DNA from: UBA4717 sp002404395
GTDB lineage: Bacteria; Bacillota; Clostridia; Oscillospirales; CAG-272
Assembly: GCA_937902275.1 (NCBI GenBank)
Contig: CALFNW010000013.1
Span: 6,242 to 70,241 of the forward strand
Direction: 5' to 3'
DNA length: 64,000 nt
The notes beneath the pieces were generated by a model. The model was not told the DNA's origin, made no database searches, and saw only the letters and a list, made by a program, of their open reading frames with translations. This document shows, piece after piece, positions 39,928-47,723 of the stretch. Each line of letters opens with the position of its first letter. Within the stretch, counting starts at the first letter, position 1. Position numbers and translations under genes: made by a program.

Positions 39928-41242
39928 ATTCGCAGACATACTCATGCAGCTCGCGAAGCTTGGCAAGCAGGGCGCGCACATATCCGTCCGCTTCGGCTCC
40001 GCCGCAGTCAAGATCGGTAAACACGATCGCGATATAAGGCCTGTCGCCGAGCACTATCGCAGCGTCATGGTAAGCATTTATATCCCAACCGTATTTGTGA
40101 AGCACCTTATCCGAACCGAGCACGCTTTTCGCAAGCACCAGATGAGCCGAATCGCGCATCCACTCGGCAAGCAGGCGCGAATACTCGCCGTTTCCCTGCG
40201 TGTACAGGTATATACGCCTGAACATTTCGCCCGCTTCACGCACCGTCAGATTCATTATGTATCCGTTTGGCGACACGGCGCCGCACTCGCGCGCAAAATC
40301 GAAATACGCCTTGCTTCCGAAGCGTTTTTTGATCTGATCAAATGCAATATTATCGCTGTTTTTTATCGCAAGCTCCATAAGCTCAAGATATGTATACTCG
40401 CCGCCGTCCGGCGCATCCTTTAATACGCCCGAGCCGCGCACATCCATGGTCGCATGGTCAAGGATTATAGTTTCGGTGAGAGCGTCGAAAGTAAGCGCCG
40501 GCTCTTCCGGTTCGCCGTCCTTCTCCGCTCTTTCCATTTCAAGCAGGATCGCGGTTATAAAAGGGGCTTTCATAACGCTTGCCGCGTCAAACACCTCGTC
40601 CCCGCCGAAGGAATATTCATATCCCCCGAGCAGATCAAGATAGTATACCGCAACATGAGGCGCTGTTACCTTTGAGTCCTCGATAAGCGCCGAAAGCGGC
40701 AGATAACCGACGACCGCACCGTATTTTTCACGAAGCTTTGCGGTATAGTCGGCACTCGGGGCAAAATAGTGATCGGCTGCCTCGGGATCGGACTCGAGCC
40801 GCTTTTCATACTCTTCTTCGTCAAGCTTTACTCTGACAAGCGGCGCGCCCTTTTGCACAAGCCCGGCTATCGAGTCGGTTATAAGCGCAAGCCCGTCAAG
40901 TTCCTTTTTATCGCGCGTCCGCGTATCCAAAAGCACCTCAAGCCTTTTGATCTCCGATTCAAGCGTTTCGTTTTCAACCGACGCAGCGTTCAGCGCGCTC
41001 TGCCAATCACCCGCCGAAACTCTGAGCTTGCGTTCGGTCTCATCAAGCTTTAAGCGCAGTTCGTCCGCGTTTTTTTTACTCTCATCAAGCTCCGCGTTTA
41101 CCGAGTTCAACTCGGAGTCCAGCACGTTAAGCTGTTCAAGCGCCGCGTTTTTGTCCGCAAGCAGGACTATGCTCAGGACCGCCGCAGCCGCAAACAGCAC
41201 CGCTGTCACCGCGATCACCGCCGTCATAATCTTTTTATTCAT
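39926..41242 (-). CDS. Membrane-anchored serine hydrolase, class A beta-lactamase-like fold
   Basis: A 438-residue protein anchored by one N-terminal membrane helix (residues about 5-28) with the rest outside the cell. A coiled coil (about 30-110, LEQLNVLDSELNSVNAELDE onward) is followed by a beta-lactamase/transpeptidase-like domain: SVMK is the SxxK nucleophile motif, KNSDN carries the SDN motif, and HKYGWD stands in for KTG. Similar to the beta-lactamase2 family of Firmicutes, many of which act on peptidoglycan or are of unknown role. Resistance is not implied. The ATG follows CGGAG. It is 27 bases downstream of the amidohydrolase gene and probably in its operon. Confidence 0.8.
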   Translation of the reverse strand: MNKKIMTAVIAVTAVLFAAAAVLSIVLLADKNAALEQLNVLDSELNSVNAELDESKKNADELRLKLDETERKLRVSAGDWQSALNAASVENETLESEIKRLEVLLDTRTRDKKELDGLALITDSIAGLVQKGAPLVRVKLDEEEYEKRLESDPEAADHYFAPSADYTAKLREKYGAVVGYLPLSALIEDSKVTAPHVAVYYLDLLGGYEYSFGGDEVFDAASVMKAPFITAILLEMERAEKDGEPEEPALTFDALTETIILDHATMDVRGSGVLKDAPDGGEYTYLELMELAIKNSDNIAFDQIKKRFGSKAYFDFARECGAVSPNGYIMNLTVREAGEMFRRIYLYTQGNGEYSRLLAEWMRDSAHLVLAKSVLGSDKVLHKYGWDINAYHDAAIVLGDRPYIAIVFTDLDCGGAEADGYVRALLAKLRELHEYVCE

Positions 41243-41269
41243 CTGATATTCTCCGAAACGCCTCAGAAT

Positions 41270-42430
41270 TTATGCTTCAAAGGCTTTCACTCCGTTAACA
41301 TACACGGTTTTGACGCGAGAGGTAAAATCAAGCGGCTCGCCGTCATGCAATACAATATCGGCGTCAAGTCCTGCCTTGAGCTGTCCGATCCTTGAGTCAA
41401 TGCCGAGGATCTTGGCGGGATTGACCGTGATCGCCTCAAGCGCCTTGTATTTTTCAAGGCCGCTTTTAACGGCGAGCGAAGCGCACAGGGGCAGATATCC
41501 GATCGTTGTCACCGGATGGTCGGTGGTTATCCCGAAGCAAATGCCGTACTTTGATAAGAGATACGGATTTTCAAAGGTCAGACCGGACAATTCGGGCTTT
41601 GAGCGATCGCTCAGATTCGGACCGACAAAAGCGGTAGTGCCCTCAAGCGCAAGCTCGTCCGCAATTTTGTAGCCCTCAGTGCAATGGAGTATGGTATAGT
41701 CAAGCCCGAACTCATGCGCGATACGGATCGCGGTAAATATGTCGTCCGCTCTGTGAGCATGGAAGTGCGCCTTGACCGAATGATCGAAAAGCCCGAGCAA
41801 TGACTCGCTCTTCATGTCGTATTCCGGCTCGTCCGCATCCTCGTCATTTTCATATTCGGCAAGCTTTTCCTTGTACTTTTTCGCCTTGATAAGCGTTTCT
41901 CTGATTATCGCGGCGGTCGCCATGCGGGTCTCGGGACTTTGATTTTTACCGTGATATACTCCTTTCGGATTCTCCCCGAGCGCAAACTTTATTGCCGTAC
42001 ACGGATTGATGAGCATTTTGTCCACACGCTTACCGAAGGTCTTGAGCGTGCAGATCTGCCCGCCGATCGGCGCAGCGCTTCCGGGTGAGACCGATACCGC
42101 CGTAACGCCGGCTTCGATCGCTTCCTTGAAGTATTCATCCATAGGATTGACCGCATCAAGCGCTCTGAGGTGAGGCTCGGAAACTTCGCCGGTCTCATTG
42201 CAATCGTCTCCCTCAAAACCGAGTGAGCCTTCGATTATTCCCATATGAGTATGACCGTCGATAAACCCGGGAGTAGCCGTAAGTCCGCAGGCGTCGATTA
42301 TTTCATCGGCGTTCGGGTGCTGCCCCGAGCCGACAGCCGTGATCTTTCCGTTTTCAAATGCAATATATCCGTTTTCCACTATCCGTCTGTCATCCATCGT
42401 GTAGATTTTCAGATTTTTGATTACCGTCAT
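41270..42430 (-). CDS. Amidohydrolase (imidazolonepropionase/COG1228-like)
   Basis: A 386-residue metal-dependent hydrolase. It starts with the beta-sandwich MTVIKNLKIYTMDDRRIVENGYIAFENGKI, then has the metal motif GFIDGHTHMGI (about residues 55-65), further histidines in VKAHFHAHRADD and TILHCTEGYK, and TTDHPVTTIGYLP with the catalytic aspartate; it closes with the usual GLDADIVLHDGEPLDF. Such enzymes cut cyclic amides or dipeptides (isoaspartyl or prolidase-like). The substrate cannot be determined. The ATG follows AGGAG. Confidence 0.85.
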   Translation of the reverse strand: MTVIKNLKIYTMDDRRIVENGYIAFENGKITAVGSGQHPNADEIIDACGLTATPGFIDGHTHMGIIEGSLGFEGDDCNETGEVSEPHLRALDAVNPMDEYFKEAIEAGVTAVSVSPGSAAPIGGQICTLKTFGKRVDKMLINPCTAIKFALGENPKGVYHGKNQSPETRMATAAIIRETLIKAKKYKEKLAEYENDEDADEPEYDMKSESLLGLFDHSVKAHFHAHRADDIFTAIRIAHEFGLDYTILHCTEGYKIADELALEGTTAFVGPNLSDRSKPELSGLTFENPYLLSKYGICFGITTDHPVTTIGYLPLCASLAVKSGLEKYKALEAITVNPAKILGIDSRIGQLKAGLDADIVLHDGEPLDFTSRVKTVYVNGVKAFEA

Positions 42431-42470
42431 AATTTTCTCCTGTACCGTGTGCGGCGTTATCTTAACAAAA

Positions 42471-42512
42471 ATTTACTGTATACGCAGGCACCGAGCCGCG
42501 CATACAGTAAAT
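42471..42512 (-). terminator. Terminator of the divIC operon
   Basis: ATTTACTGTATACGC (42471-42485) pairs with GCATACAGTAAAT (42500-42512). On the minus strand the stem runs into TTTTTGTT, so it terminates divIC transcription. Confidence 0.8.
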
Positions 42513-42522
42513 GATCATACGC

Positions 42523-42810
42523 TCATTTTTCAAGATCGTTATAAAAATAAATTTCTTCGGGCCGCGCCAGATTCAGCTTTTCGCGCGCAACTCTCACTAT
42601 GTATTCCTCGTCGAACGGTTCTTCGCATTTGTTCTTCATTTCTTCAACCTTGTCGGTATAATATGCGATCTTGCTTTCTTTTTCCTCAAGTTCGCTGCTC
42701 AGCGAAGAATATTCCATGTTAAGGCTGACCGCCTCGACGATGCAGAAGATCACGACAACGAATATGGCAATTTTCGCAGGAAATATCAGCCTGTTTTTAT
42801 TCGGATTCAT
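42523..42810 (-). CDS. divIC: Cell-division septum protein DivIC/FtsB-like
   Basis: A 95-residue protein with one membrane helix (residues about 10-32, IFPAKIAIFVVVIFCIVEAV) and an extracytoplasmic coiled coil (MEYSSLSSELEEKESKIAYYTDKVEEMKNK), ending in the conserved region EEYIVRVAREKLNLARPEEIYFYND. This matches DivIC/FtsB of the divisome. Its place right after yabP-yabQ is the same as in Bacillus. The ATG at 42810 follows GGAGCGAGGGTC and overlaps the yabQ stop; longer in-frame starts are within yabQ. Confidence 0.88.
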   Translation of the reverse strand: MNPNKNRLIFPAKIAIFVVVIFCIVEAVSLNMEYSSLSSELEEKESKIAYYTDKVEEMKNKCEEPFDEEYIVRVAREKLNLARPEEIYFYNDLEK

Positions 42811-43466
42811 GACCCTCGCTCCTTTCGTGATCTTCCGTGTCCGTGCTTGCGCGGCAACTGTGAGCCTTCGGACAGGCTCTCGGACGAAGACTGTGTTTGC
42901 GCCTCGGCAAAGCACCCGAAGCCTGAAGCGGCAGACGCCGCAAGCGCTTGCTCCGTTTTTTGCGAAGCCGCTTTAAACCCCCGCGCCGCGAGCAAACGCG
43001 GCAGGAAGCAAATAAGCTTATAATATACAAATACCACCGTAAGCTTCAGAAAAGCCACTGCGGTTCCCGTCAGCGCCGCACTCAGTCTGCCGAACGTAGC
43101 ATGATACGCCGCAAATCCGAGCACACAGCCGATATATATGTGCAGTCTGGGCTGCCCGTAATTAGCGTGAAATAAAAATACCGTCAGAATCACTGCGGCG
43201 ACAAAACCAAAAAGCATATCTGTCAAAAAGACAACGATATCCGCATAACGGCGTTTAAGCTTGCCGTGCCGCGCGGCTGTGCCGCGAAGTTTTTCGGCGG
43301 CGCGGTCAAAACAGTTCGATACAACATTTCCCGCACACGCCGAGTCTCCGGTCGAAAACACCCTGAGCACCCGAAAAACATCGAATAACAGCCCAAGGCA
43401 AAGTCCGAGTATCAGCGACAGCAAAAATACATGGATCTGCTCCGAAAATTCCGCAAAAAAAGCCAC
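42807..43466 (-). CDS. yabQ: Spore cortex biosynthesis protein YabQ
   Basis: A 219-residue membrane protein required for spore cortex formation in Bacillus. The first span EQIHVFLLSLILGLCLGLLFDVFRVLR and the later DIVVFLTDMLFGFVAAVILTVFLFHANYGQPRLHIYIGCVLGFAAYH follow the family. The C-terminal 60 residues are low-complexity and basic. It starts with GTG directly after the yabP stop codon (TAAGTG), using GGGGAG inside yabP. The 3' end overlaps divIC. Confidence 0.88.
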   Translation of the reverse strand: MAFFAEFSEQIHVFLLSLILGLCLGLLFDVFRVLRVFSTGDSACAGNVVSNCFDRAAEKLRGTAARHGKLKRRYADIVVFLTDMLFGFVAAVILTVFLFHANYGQPRLHIYIGCVLGFAAYHATFGRLSAALTGTAVAFLKLTVVFVYYKLICFLPRLLAARGFKAASQKTEQALAASAASGFGCFAEAQTQSSSESLSEGSQLPRKHGHGRSRKERGS

Positions 43467-43736
43467 TTAGCGGAACACTCCCCTAAAAAGACCGTGCTTT
43501 TCGGGCTTCGGTTCGTCATACCATACTCCGGTAACACTGCCTTCGGCTTCAAGCACCCCGGCATCGACGTCAAGCCTTGAAATATGCAGATCTCTCCCGT
43601 CAATATTAAGAACGCCCATAACGGTTTTTGCAACTATGCTCGTATCGTCAAATCCGAGCACGTCGCAAACGCCGCTCACAGACAGGCGCGCTCCGGCGGA
43701 TATTTTTATTTCATGCTGAATTTTTTCTTGTTCCAT
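43467..43736 (-). CDS. yabP: Sporulation protein YabP
   Basis: An 89-residue member of the YabP/YqfC family. The core reads HEIKISAGARLSVSGVCDVLGFDDTSIVAKTVMGVLNIDGRDLHISRLDVDAGVLEAEG in successive blocks, matching the family (G...V..F....I...T..G.L.I.G..L.I..L....G...I.G). The product acts in spore cortex assembly in the mother cell. The ATG at 43736 follows GGGGAG, which itself abuts a hairpin at 43753-43785. Confidence 0.9.
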   Translation of the reverse strand: MEQEKIQHEIKISAGARLSVSGVCDVLGFDDTSIVAKTVMGVLNIDGRDLHISRLDVDAGVLEAEGSVTGVWYDEPKPEKHGLFRGVFR

Positions 43737-43752
43737 AAACAAACACTCCCCT

Positions 43753-43785
43753 GCCATACAACAAGCGTACACTACATTGTATGGC
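43753..43785 (-). promoter_or_regulatory. Hairpin between rqcP and yabP
   Basis: GCCATACAA pairs with TTGTATGGC around a 15-base loop. On the minus strand the stem is followed directly by the ribosome binding site AGGGGAG of yabP. No T-run. Confidence 0.5.
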
Positions 43786-43801
43786 AAGGTCTGCGTGTTT
43801 A

Positions 43802-44041
43802 TTACAATACCTCATAAAGAGAGGCGGCGTCGCTTTTGGCGACAGTGTCACGGACGTCAAGCACTCTTACTTTAAGCGTTTTTTCGCCGAAAGTAATCTC
43901 AACGACATCTCCCGTATTTACGTCATACGACGCTTTTGCGCGCCGTCCGTTTACCGTGACATGGTCGGTATCGCAGGCGTCATTTGCGACCGTTCGCCTT
44001 TTGATTATTCGCGATACCTTAAGGAATTTGTCAAGACGCAT
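43802..44041 (-). CDS. rqcP: S4-domain RNA-binding protein RqcP (YabO)
   Basis: A 79-residue S4-domain protein (MRLDKFLKVSRIIKRRTVANDACDTDHVTVNGRRAKASYDVNTGDVVEI). The Bacillus homologue RqcP works with RqcH on stalled large ribosomal subunits, adding alanine tails to incomplete proteins. The position between HU and yabP is as expected for yabO. There is no strong Shine-Dalgarno sequence; the start lies six bases after the HU stop, so translation may be coupled. Confidence 0.9.
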   Translation of the reverse strand: MRLDKFLKVSRIIKRRTVANDACDTDHVTVNGRRAKASYDVNTGDVVEITFGEKTLKVRVLDVRDTVAKSDAASLYEVL

Positions 44042-44047
44042 TTTAAC

Positions 44048-44323
44048 TTATTTGTTTACCTTGGTCTTGAGAGAAGTGCTTGCAGCAAAAGCAACGCTCT
44101 TGGACGCGGCGATCATAATGGTCTCGCCGTTACGCGGGTTGCGGCCCTTGCGTGCCTGTCTCTCCTTGACATCAAATGTACCGAATCCGACGAGCTGTAC
44201 CTTTTCTCCGTCGGCAAGCGCCTTTTCGATCGCTTCGATAACTGCGTTAACAGCCTTTTCGCTCTCGACCTTCTTGAGCCCTGCGTTCTGTGCAACTGTT
44301 TCAATAAGTTCTGTCTTGTTCAT
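44048..44323 (-). CDS. hup: DNA-binding protein HU
   Basis: A 91-residue histone-like protein. MNKTELIETVAQNAGLKKVESEKAVNAVIEAIEKAL forms the helical dimer part, and VQLVGFGTFDVKERQARKGRNPRNGETIMIAASKSVAFAA carries the DNA-binding arm with the conserved RNP. It has its own promoter upstream (44382-44410) and probably leads transcription of rqcP-yabP-yabQ-divIC. Confidence 0.96.
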   Translation of the reverse strand: MNKTELIETVAQNAGLKKVESEKAVNAVIEAIEKALADGEKVQLVGFGTFDVKERQARKGRNPRNGETIMIAASKSVAFAASTSLKTKVNK

Positions 44324-44381
44324 TTTCTTTTACCTTTCTGTTATTATGATAATTGACAAAACCGTATGCTACGGTAACATT

Positions 44382-44410
44382 ATTATATCATCAATTTAAC
44401 GTCATATCAA
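44382..44410 (-). promoter_or_regulatory. sigma-A-type promoter of the HU gene
   Basis: On the minus strand TTGATA (44405-44410) and TATAAT (44382-44387) are 17 bases apart, about 60 bases before the HU start codon. Confidence 0.75.
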
Positions 44411-44459
44411 GAGTATTTACGGATTTTTTTATTAAAAATCCACGATTTTTCAATTTTTC

Positions 44460-45134
44460 TCAGCATTTTTCGGCATTTTTTACCAAATCGTCGCATTTTT
44501 CAGCCAAAAGTTCTTCGGTATCAAGTCCGCGCTCTGCCGCAGCGGCGCATACATCAAGCAAAATTTCCGACAATTCCGCGTCCGAACAAGCAAAAAAACG
44601 ATCGGAGAGCTTGATTTCAAACCCGTATTTCCGTGCTTTGGAGATCAGCTTCTGCGCACGCATCAGCGACGGCAGTGCGCATGACACGCCGCGCATCGCA
44701 TCGTATGCGTCCGCATACCCTTTTTCACGGCGTTTAAGCTGCTCCCACATATCAAGCGCGTCATCCGCATTTTTGCCTTCGGCAGCGGCAACGTCGCCGA
44801 AAATATGCGGGTGACGATATACTAGCTTCCGGCAGATACCGCTCGTTACATCATCTATAGTAAATCTTGCGCGTTCCTTTTCCAGCTGCGCGTGGAACAC
44901 CACCTGCAAAAGCAGGTCTCCGAGCTCCTCGCACATATGTGCGGCGTCATCGTTATCAATAGTCTCGCAAACTTCGTAAGCTTCCTCAAGCAGATTCTTA
45001 CGGATGCTTTTGTGATCCTGCGCCCGGTCCCACGGACACCCGTCCGGCGAGCGCAGCAGCTCTGTCAATCCGCACAGGTCATCGAAGCTGTATTCCGATC
45101 TGTTTTTGAATTTTTCCGCGTCTTTTCGTTCCAT
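44460..45134 (-). CDS. mazG: Nucleoside triphosphate pyrophosphohydrolase MazG
   Basis: A 224-residue house-cleaning enzyme that splits noncanonical NTPs. The first MazG domain has CPWDRAQDHKSIRKNLLEEAYEVCETID with the metal-binding EExxE, then GDLLLQVVFHAQL (the second acidic site D-x-x-x-Q/H) and RHPHIFGD; a second, shorter helical half follows. The SAM methylase domain seen at the N-terminus of Bacillus YabN is not present. It follows a SpoVB-like flippase gene, the normal yabM-yabN order. ATG preceded by GAGGAAAACGCAAA. Confidence 0.92.
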   Translation of the reverse strand: MERKDAEKFKNRSEYSFDDLCGLTELLRSPDGCPWDRAQDHKSIRKNLLEEAYEVCETIDNDDAAHMCEELGDLLLQVVFHAQLEKERARFTIDDVTSGICRKLVYRHPHIFGDVAAAEGKNADDALDMWEQLKRREKGYADAYDAMRGVSCALPSLMRAQKLISKARKYGFEIKLSDRFFACSDAELSEILLDVCAAAAERGLDTEELLAEKCDDLVKNAEKC

Positions 45135-45155
45135 TTTGCGTTTTCCTCACTCTGC

Positions 45156-46769
45156 TTATCTTTTTACCGCATGGAGCTTTTCAAGCACCGTAAGTATTTT
45201 GCCGCTTTTCGGCAAGATCATTATATCCTCGACCTCAAGCAGTCTGAAACACAACACTGCCGCAATATATACCGCCGCCGCCGCGACGATCGCGATCAGG
45301 GTCGAAAGCTTCATGCCTATAATGCCCGAGAGCAGGTGATATGAAAGCATCGCGGTCACACCGCACAGCGCCCCCGCTGCCGCGGGCTTCAGATACACGT
45401 CCGCAACCGACGGCACTACGCCGAGTTTCTTTGCGACAAATACCATATTTATCGCTACTATTGTAAGATAACACAAAAACGTGCTTATCGGAGTGCCGTA
45501 TTTGCCGAATAACGGGATCAGGATCAGACTTCCGGCAAGCTTGACAAGCGCTCCCGATGCCATTGATATTATAGGAAGCTTTTCATGCGACGACGCCTGA
45601 AGCAGGGCATTTGTCATTGCAAGCATACATACAAAGTATATCGACACTGACAGCGCCGAAAGCATGCCCGCACCGTTTTCGACCATTTCCCTTGAGAAAA
45701 ACATTGATAATATAGGATAAGACAGCACGCCGAGCCCCACCGAGCACGGCAGTGCGATCAATGAAGTCATTTTAAGCGAGGAGCGCATATATCCCCTTGC
45801 GGCGTCAGCCTCGTGCCTTGCAAAGGCCGCGCTGATCATAGGCACTACCGAGTATGTTATCGAATATATAAGCACGGGCGGCAGATTGAACATCGGAACG
45901 GCAAGCGAGGTATAATTGCCGTATACCTTGACCGCCTCCGCATTGGTGAGTCCGAACTTCATAAGCCCGTTTGTCATAAACAGCGTGTCGAATATACTCG
46001 TCAGGCTCATGACCGAAGAGCTTATCGTTATCGGCAATGCGATCGAAATAAGCCTTGTAGCGATCTTGCGCGACGGAAGCACCTCAAGCTCATCTCCGTC
46101 AAGGCGCGAATACTCTCCGTTATACTTGTTCTCGTTGAATACAAATTTTGAAAGGCAGAGAAACAGAAAACCGGCAGCTACTCCGATCGCAATGCCGAGC
46201 AATGCGTATGCCGCAACCTCCTCCACGGTCATACCGAGAGAAAGCGTGTATTTGGCAATAGCGATACCGATAAACAGCTTGCCGAGCGCTTCCATCAGTT
46301 GAGATACCGCCGTCGGAAGCATGATCTGATACCCCTGAAAATATCCGCGCAATGCGCTCGACATACAGCTGAAAAAGAGCGACGGCGCAATCGCCATTAT
46401 GCAGATCGCCGCTTCGGGCACCGAGATCGCTTCCGCAAGCCATTTTGCGCCGAACACCATCATCAATGTACCGACAAGTCCGATCGCGAAAAACAGAACA
46501 AGCACCGTTCTGACGATAATTTTTATCTGCTTGATATTTGCGCGCGCACGGCTTTCGGATACAAGCATCGAAACCGCCACCGAAAGCCCGGCAGTGGTAA
46601 GCATATAAAACCATGCATAGATCGTGTACGCGGCATTGAAATACCCCATACCGATCTCGCCGAGCAGGTGCGTCAGCGGTATTTTGAACAGAAGTCCGGT
46701 CGCTTTTACAAGCATATTTGAAAATGCAAGCAGCAGTACCCCGGTAAAAAATCTCTTTTGTGTAGTCAT
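45156..46769 (-). CDS. Polysaccharide flippase, SpoVB/YabM-like (MOP superfamily)
   Basis: A 537-residue membrane protein with about 14 spans. The N-terminal RFFTGVLLLAFSNMLVKATGLLFKIPLTHLLGEIGMGYFNAAYTIYAWFYMLTTAG blocks are typical of the SpoVB/YabM/MurJ-like branch that flips lipid-linked cell-wall precursors. SpoVB itself acts in spore cortex formation; the position in front of mazG is that of yabM. I use the ATG at 46769; a TTG 15 bases upstream would put the AAAGG ribosome site inside the coding region. Confidence 0.85.
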   Translation of the reverse strand: MTTQKRFFTGVLLLAFSNMLVKATGLLFKIPLTHLLGEIGMGYFNAAYTIYAWFYMLTTAGLSVAVSMLVSESRARANIKQIKIIVRTVLVLFFAIGLVGTLMMVFGAKWLAEAISVPEAAICIMAIAPSLFFSCMSSALRGYFQGYQIMLPTAVSQLMEALGKLFIGIAIAKYTLSLGMTVEEVAAYALLGIAIGVAAGFLFLCLSKFVFNENKYNGEYSRLDGDELEVLPSRKIATRLISIALPITISSSVMSLTSIFDTLFMTNGLMKFGLTNAEAVKVYGNYTSLAVPMFNLPPVLIYSITYSVVPMISAAFARHEADAARGYMRSSLKMTSLIALPCSVGLGVLSYPILSMFFSREMVENGAGMLSALSVSIYFVCMLAMTNALLQASSHEKLPIISMASGALVKLAGSLILIPLFGKYGTPISTFLCYLTIVAINMVFVAKKLGVVPSVADVYLKPAAAGALCGVTAMLSYHLLSGIIGMKLSTLIAIVAAAAVYIAAVLCFRLLEVEDIMILPKSGKILTVLEKLHAVKR

Positions 46770-46802
46770 TATTCTGCCTTTCAAAGTGTTTTGAGTGACC
46801 GC

Positions 46803-47693
46803 TCAGTGACCGATAAATTCTCTGAAAAGCGAGTCGTTCGGCACTAATGCGTCGGAGATAGGCTCAAGATCGAGCATCAGCTCCCTTAACTCCGATACAA
46901 GCCCGGCGTGCGCCGTGCCGCGCATCTCGGAGATCGCTTTCAAAAGCGGGTCGCGTATTGCCGAAAGCTCATACCCGAGCAAGGAATCAAGCTTGATATC
47001 GCAAAGTTCTTTGAACGGAATTATCGAGCTTTGCTCGTTTTTTCTCACTCCGTCCCAGACTTCAAGAGTTGTCTCAACATCAATGTTGCGCGCGATTTTA
47101 TCGCGGACCAGACGCCGTATGAGCCTGATCCGCTCCGGCTCGACCTTGATCTTCCCGTCGCACAGCGAATCCTCTACACTGATATATATGCTTGCTTTTT
47201 TATATTTATCAAAAAGCGACCGCACTTCGGGATATAATGCCTGTATACCCTCAAAAAGAATGACCGTATCGGCTTTCCGCGATATTTTGCGATAGCCGCA
47301 CCTTGAAAGCGTTCTAAAATCATAGATCGGAATATCTGCCTCGCCGTCGCGGTCAAGCGTTTCCGTCACCTTCTCAAGCAATTCAAGATCTATTGTATGG
47401 ATAGAATCGAAATCATCTTTGTATTTCGGATCAATCTTGGCGCGGTCAATATAAAAATCATCCACCGATACCGGTATTATGCGTCTCCCCGCCGCGGCGA
47501 AACGCGCCTCAAGCTTGGCGGCGGCGGTCGTCTTACCCGAACAGGTCGGTCCCGAGAGAGTAACAAATTCAAGCCCCTCGTATTCAAGCAGTCTGCCTGC
47601 AGCCTCATCTATCTTCAGTTCAAAATCCCGTTCGCATTTATCAACGTAATCCGCTTTGGCTTTTTCGTTTTCAAAGCTTTTGATAAGTTTCAT
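46803..47693 (-). CDS. Nucleoside kinase of the uridine kinase/phosphoribulokinase family
   Basis: A 296-residue kinase with P-loop SGPTCSGKTT (about residues 48-57), SVDDFYIDR as the Asp-containing substrate site, IPIYDFRTLSRCGY, and VILFEGIQALYPEV, all characteristic of the uridine kinase fold. Clostridia often carry this protein, annotated uridine kinase or nucleoside kinase. The N-terminal 35 residues are an extra helix. The ATG is preceded by GGGAGGG, a strong ribosome site which could be hidden in a small hairpin. Confidence 0.8.
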   Translation of the reverse strand: MKLIKSFENEKAKADYVDKCERDFELKIDEAAGRLLEYEGLEFVTLSGPTCSGKTTAAAKLEARFAAAGRRIIPVSVDDFYIDRAKIDPKYKDDFDSIHTIDLELLEKVTETLDRDGEADIPIYDFRTLSRCGYRKISRKADTVILFEGIQALYPEVRSLFDKYKKASIYISVEDSLCDGKIKVEPERIRLIRRLVRDKIARNIDVETTLEVWDGVRKNEQSSIIPFKELCDIKLDSLLGYELSAIRDPLLKAISEMRGTAHAGLVSELRELMLDLEPISDALVPNDSLFREFIGH

Positions 47694-47700
47694 GAATTTC

Positions 47701-47720
47701 CCTCCCGCCGATCCGGAGGG
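47701..47720 (-). promoter_or_regulatory. Hairpin that could mask the nucleoside kinase ribosome site
   Basis: On the minus strand CCCTCC-GGATCGGC-GGGAGG lies between the hemZ stop and the kinase ATG. The 3' arm is the Shine-Dalgarno sequence itself. Confidence 0.4.
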
Positions 47721-47723
47721 CGC

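Noticed and set aside
39926..41242. Antibiotic-resistance beta-lactamase
   Set aside because: The SxxK and SDN motifs are present, but the long coiled coil, membrane anchor and degenerate KTG fit chromosomal beta-lactamase-like wall proteins of unknown role.
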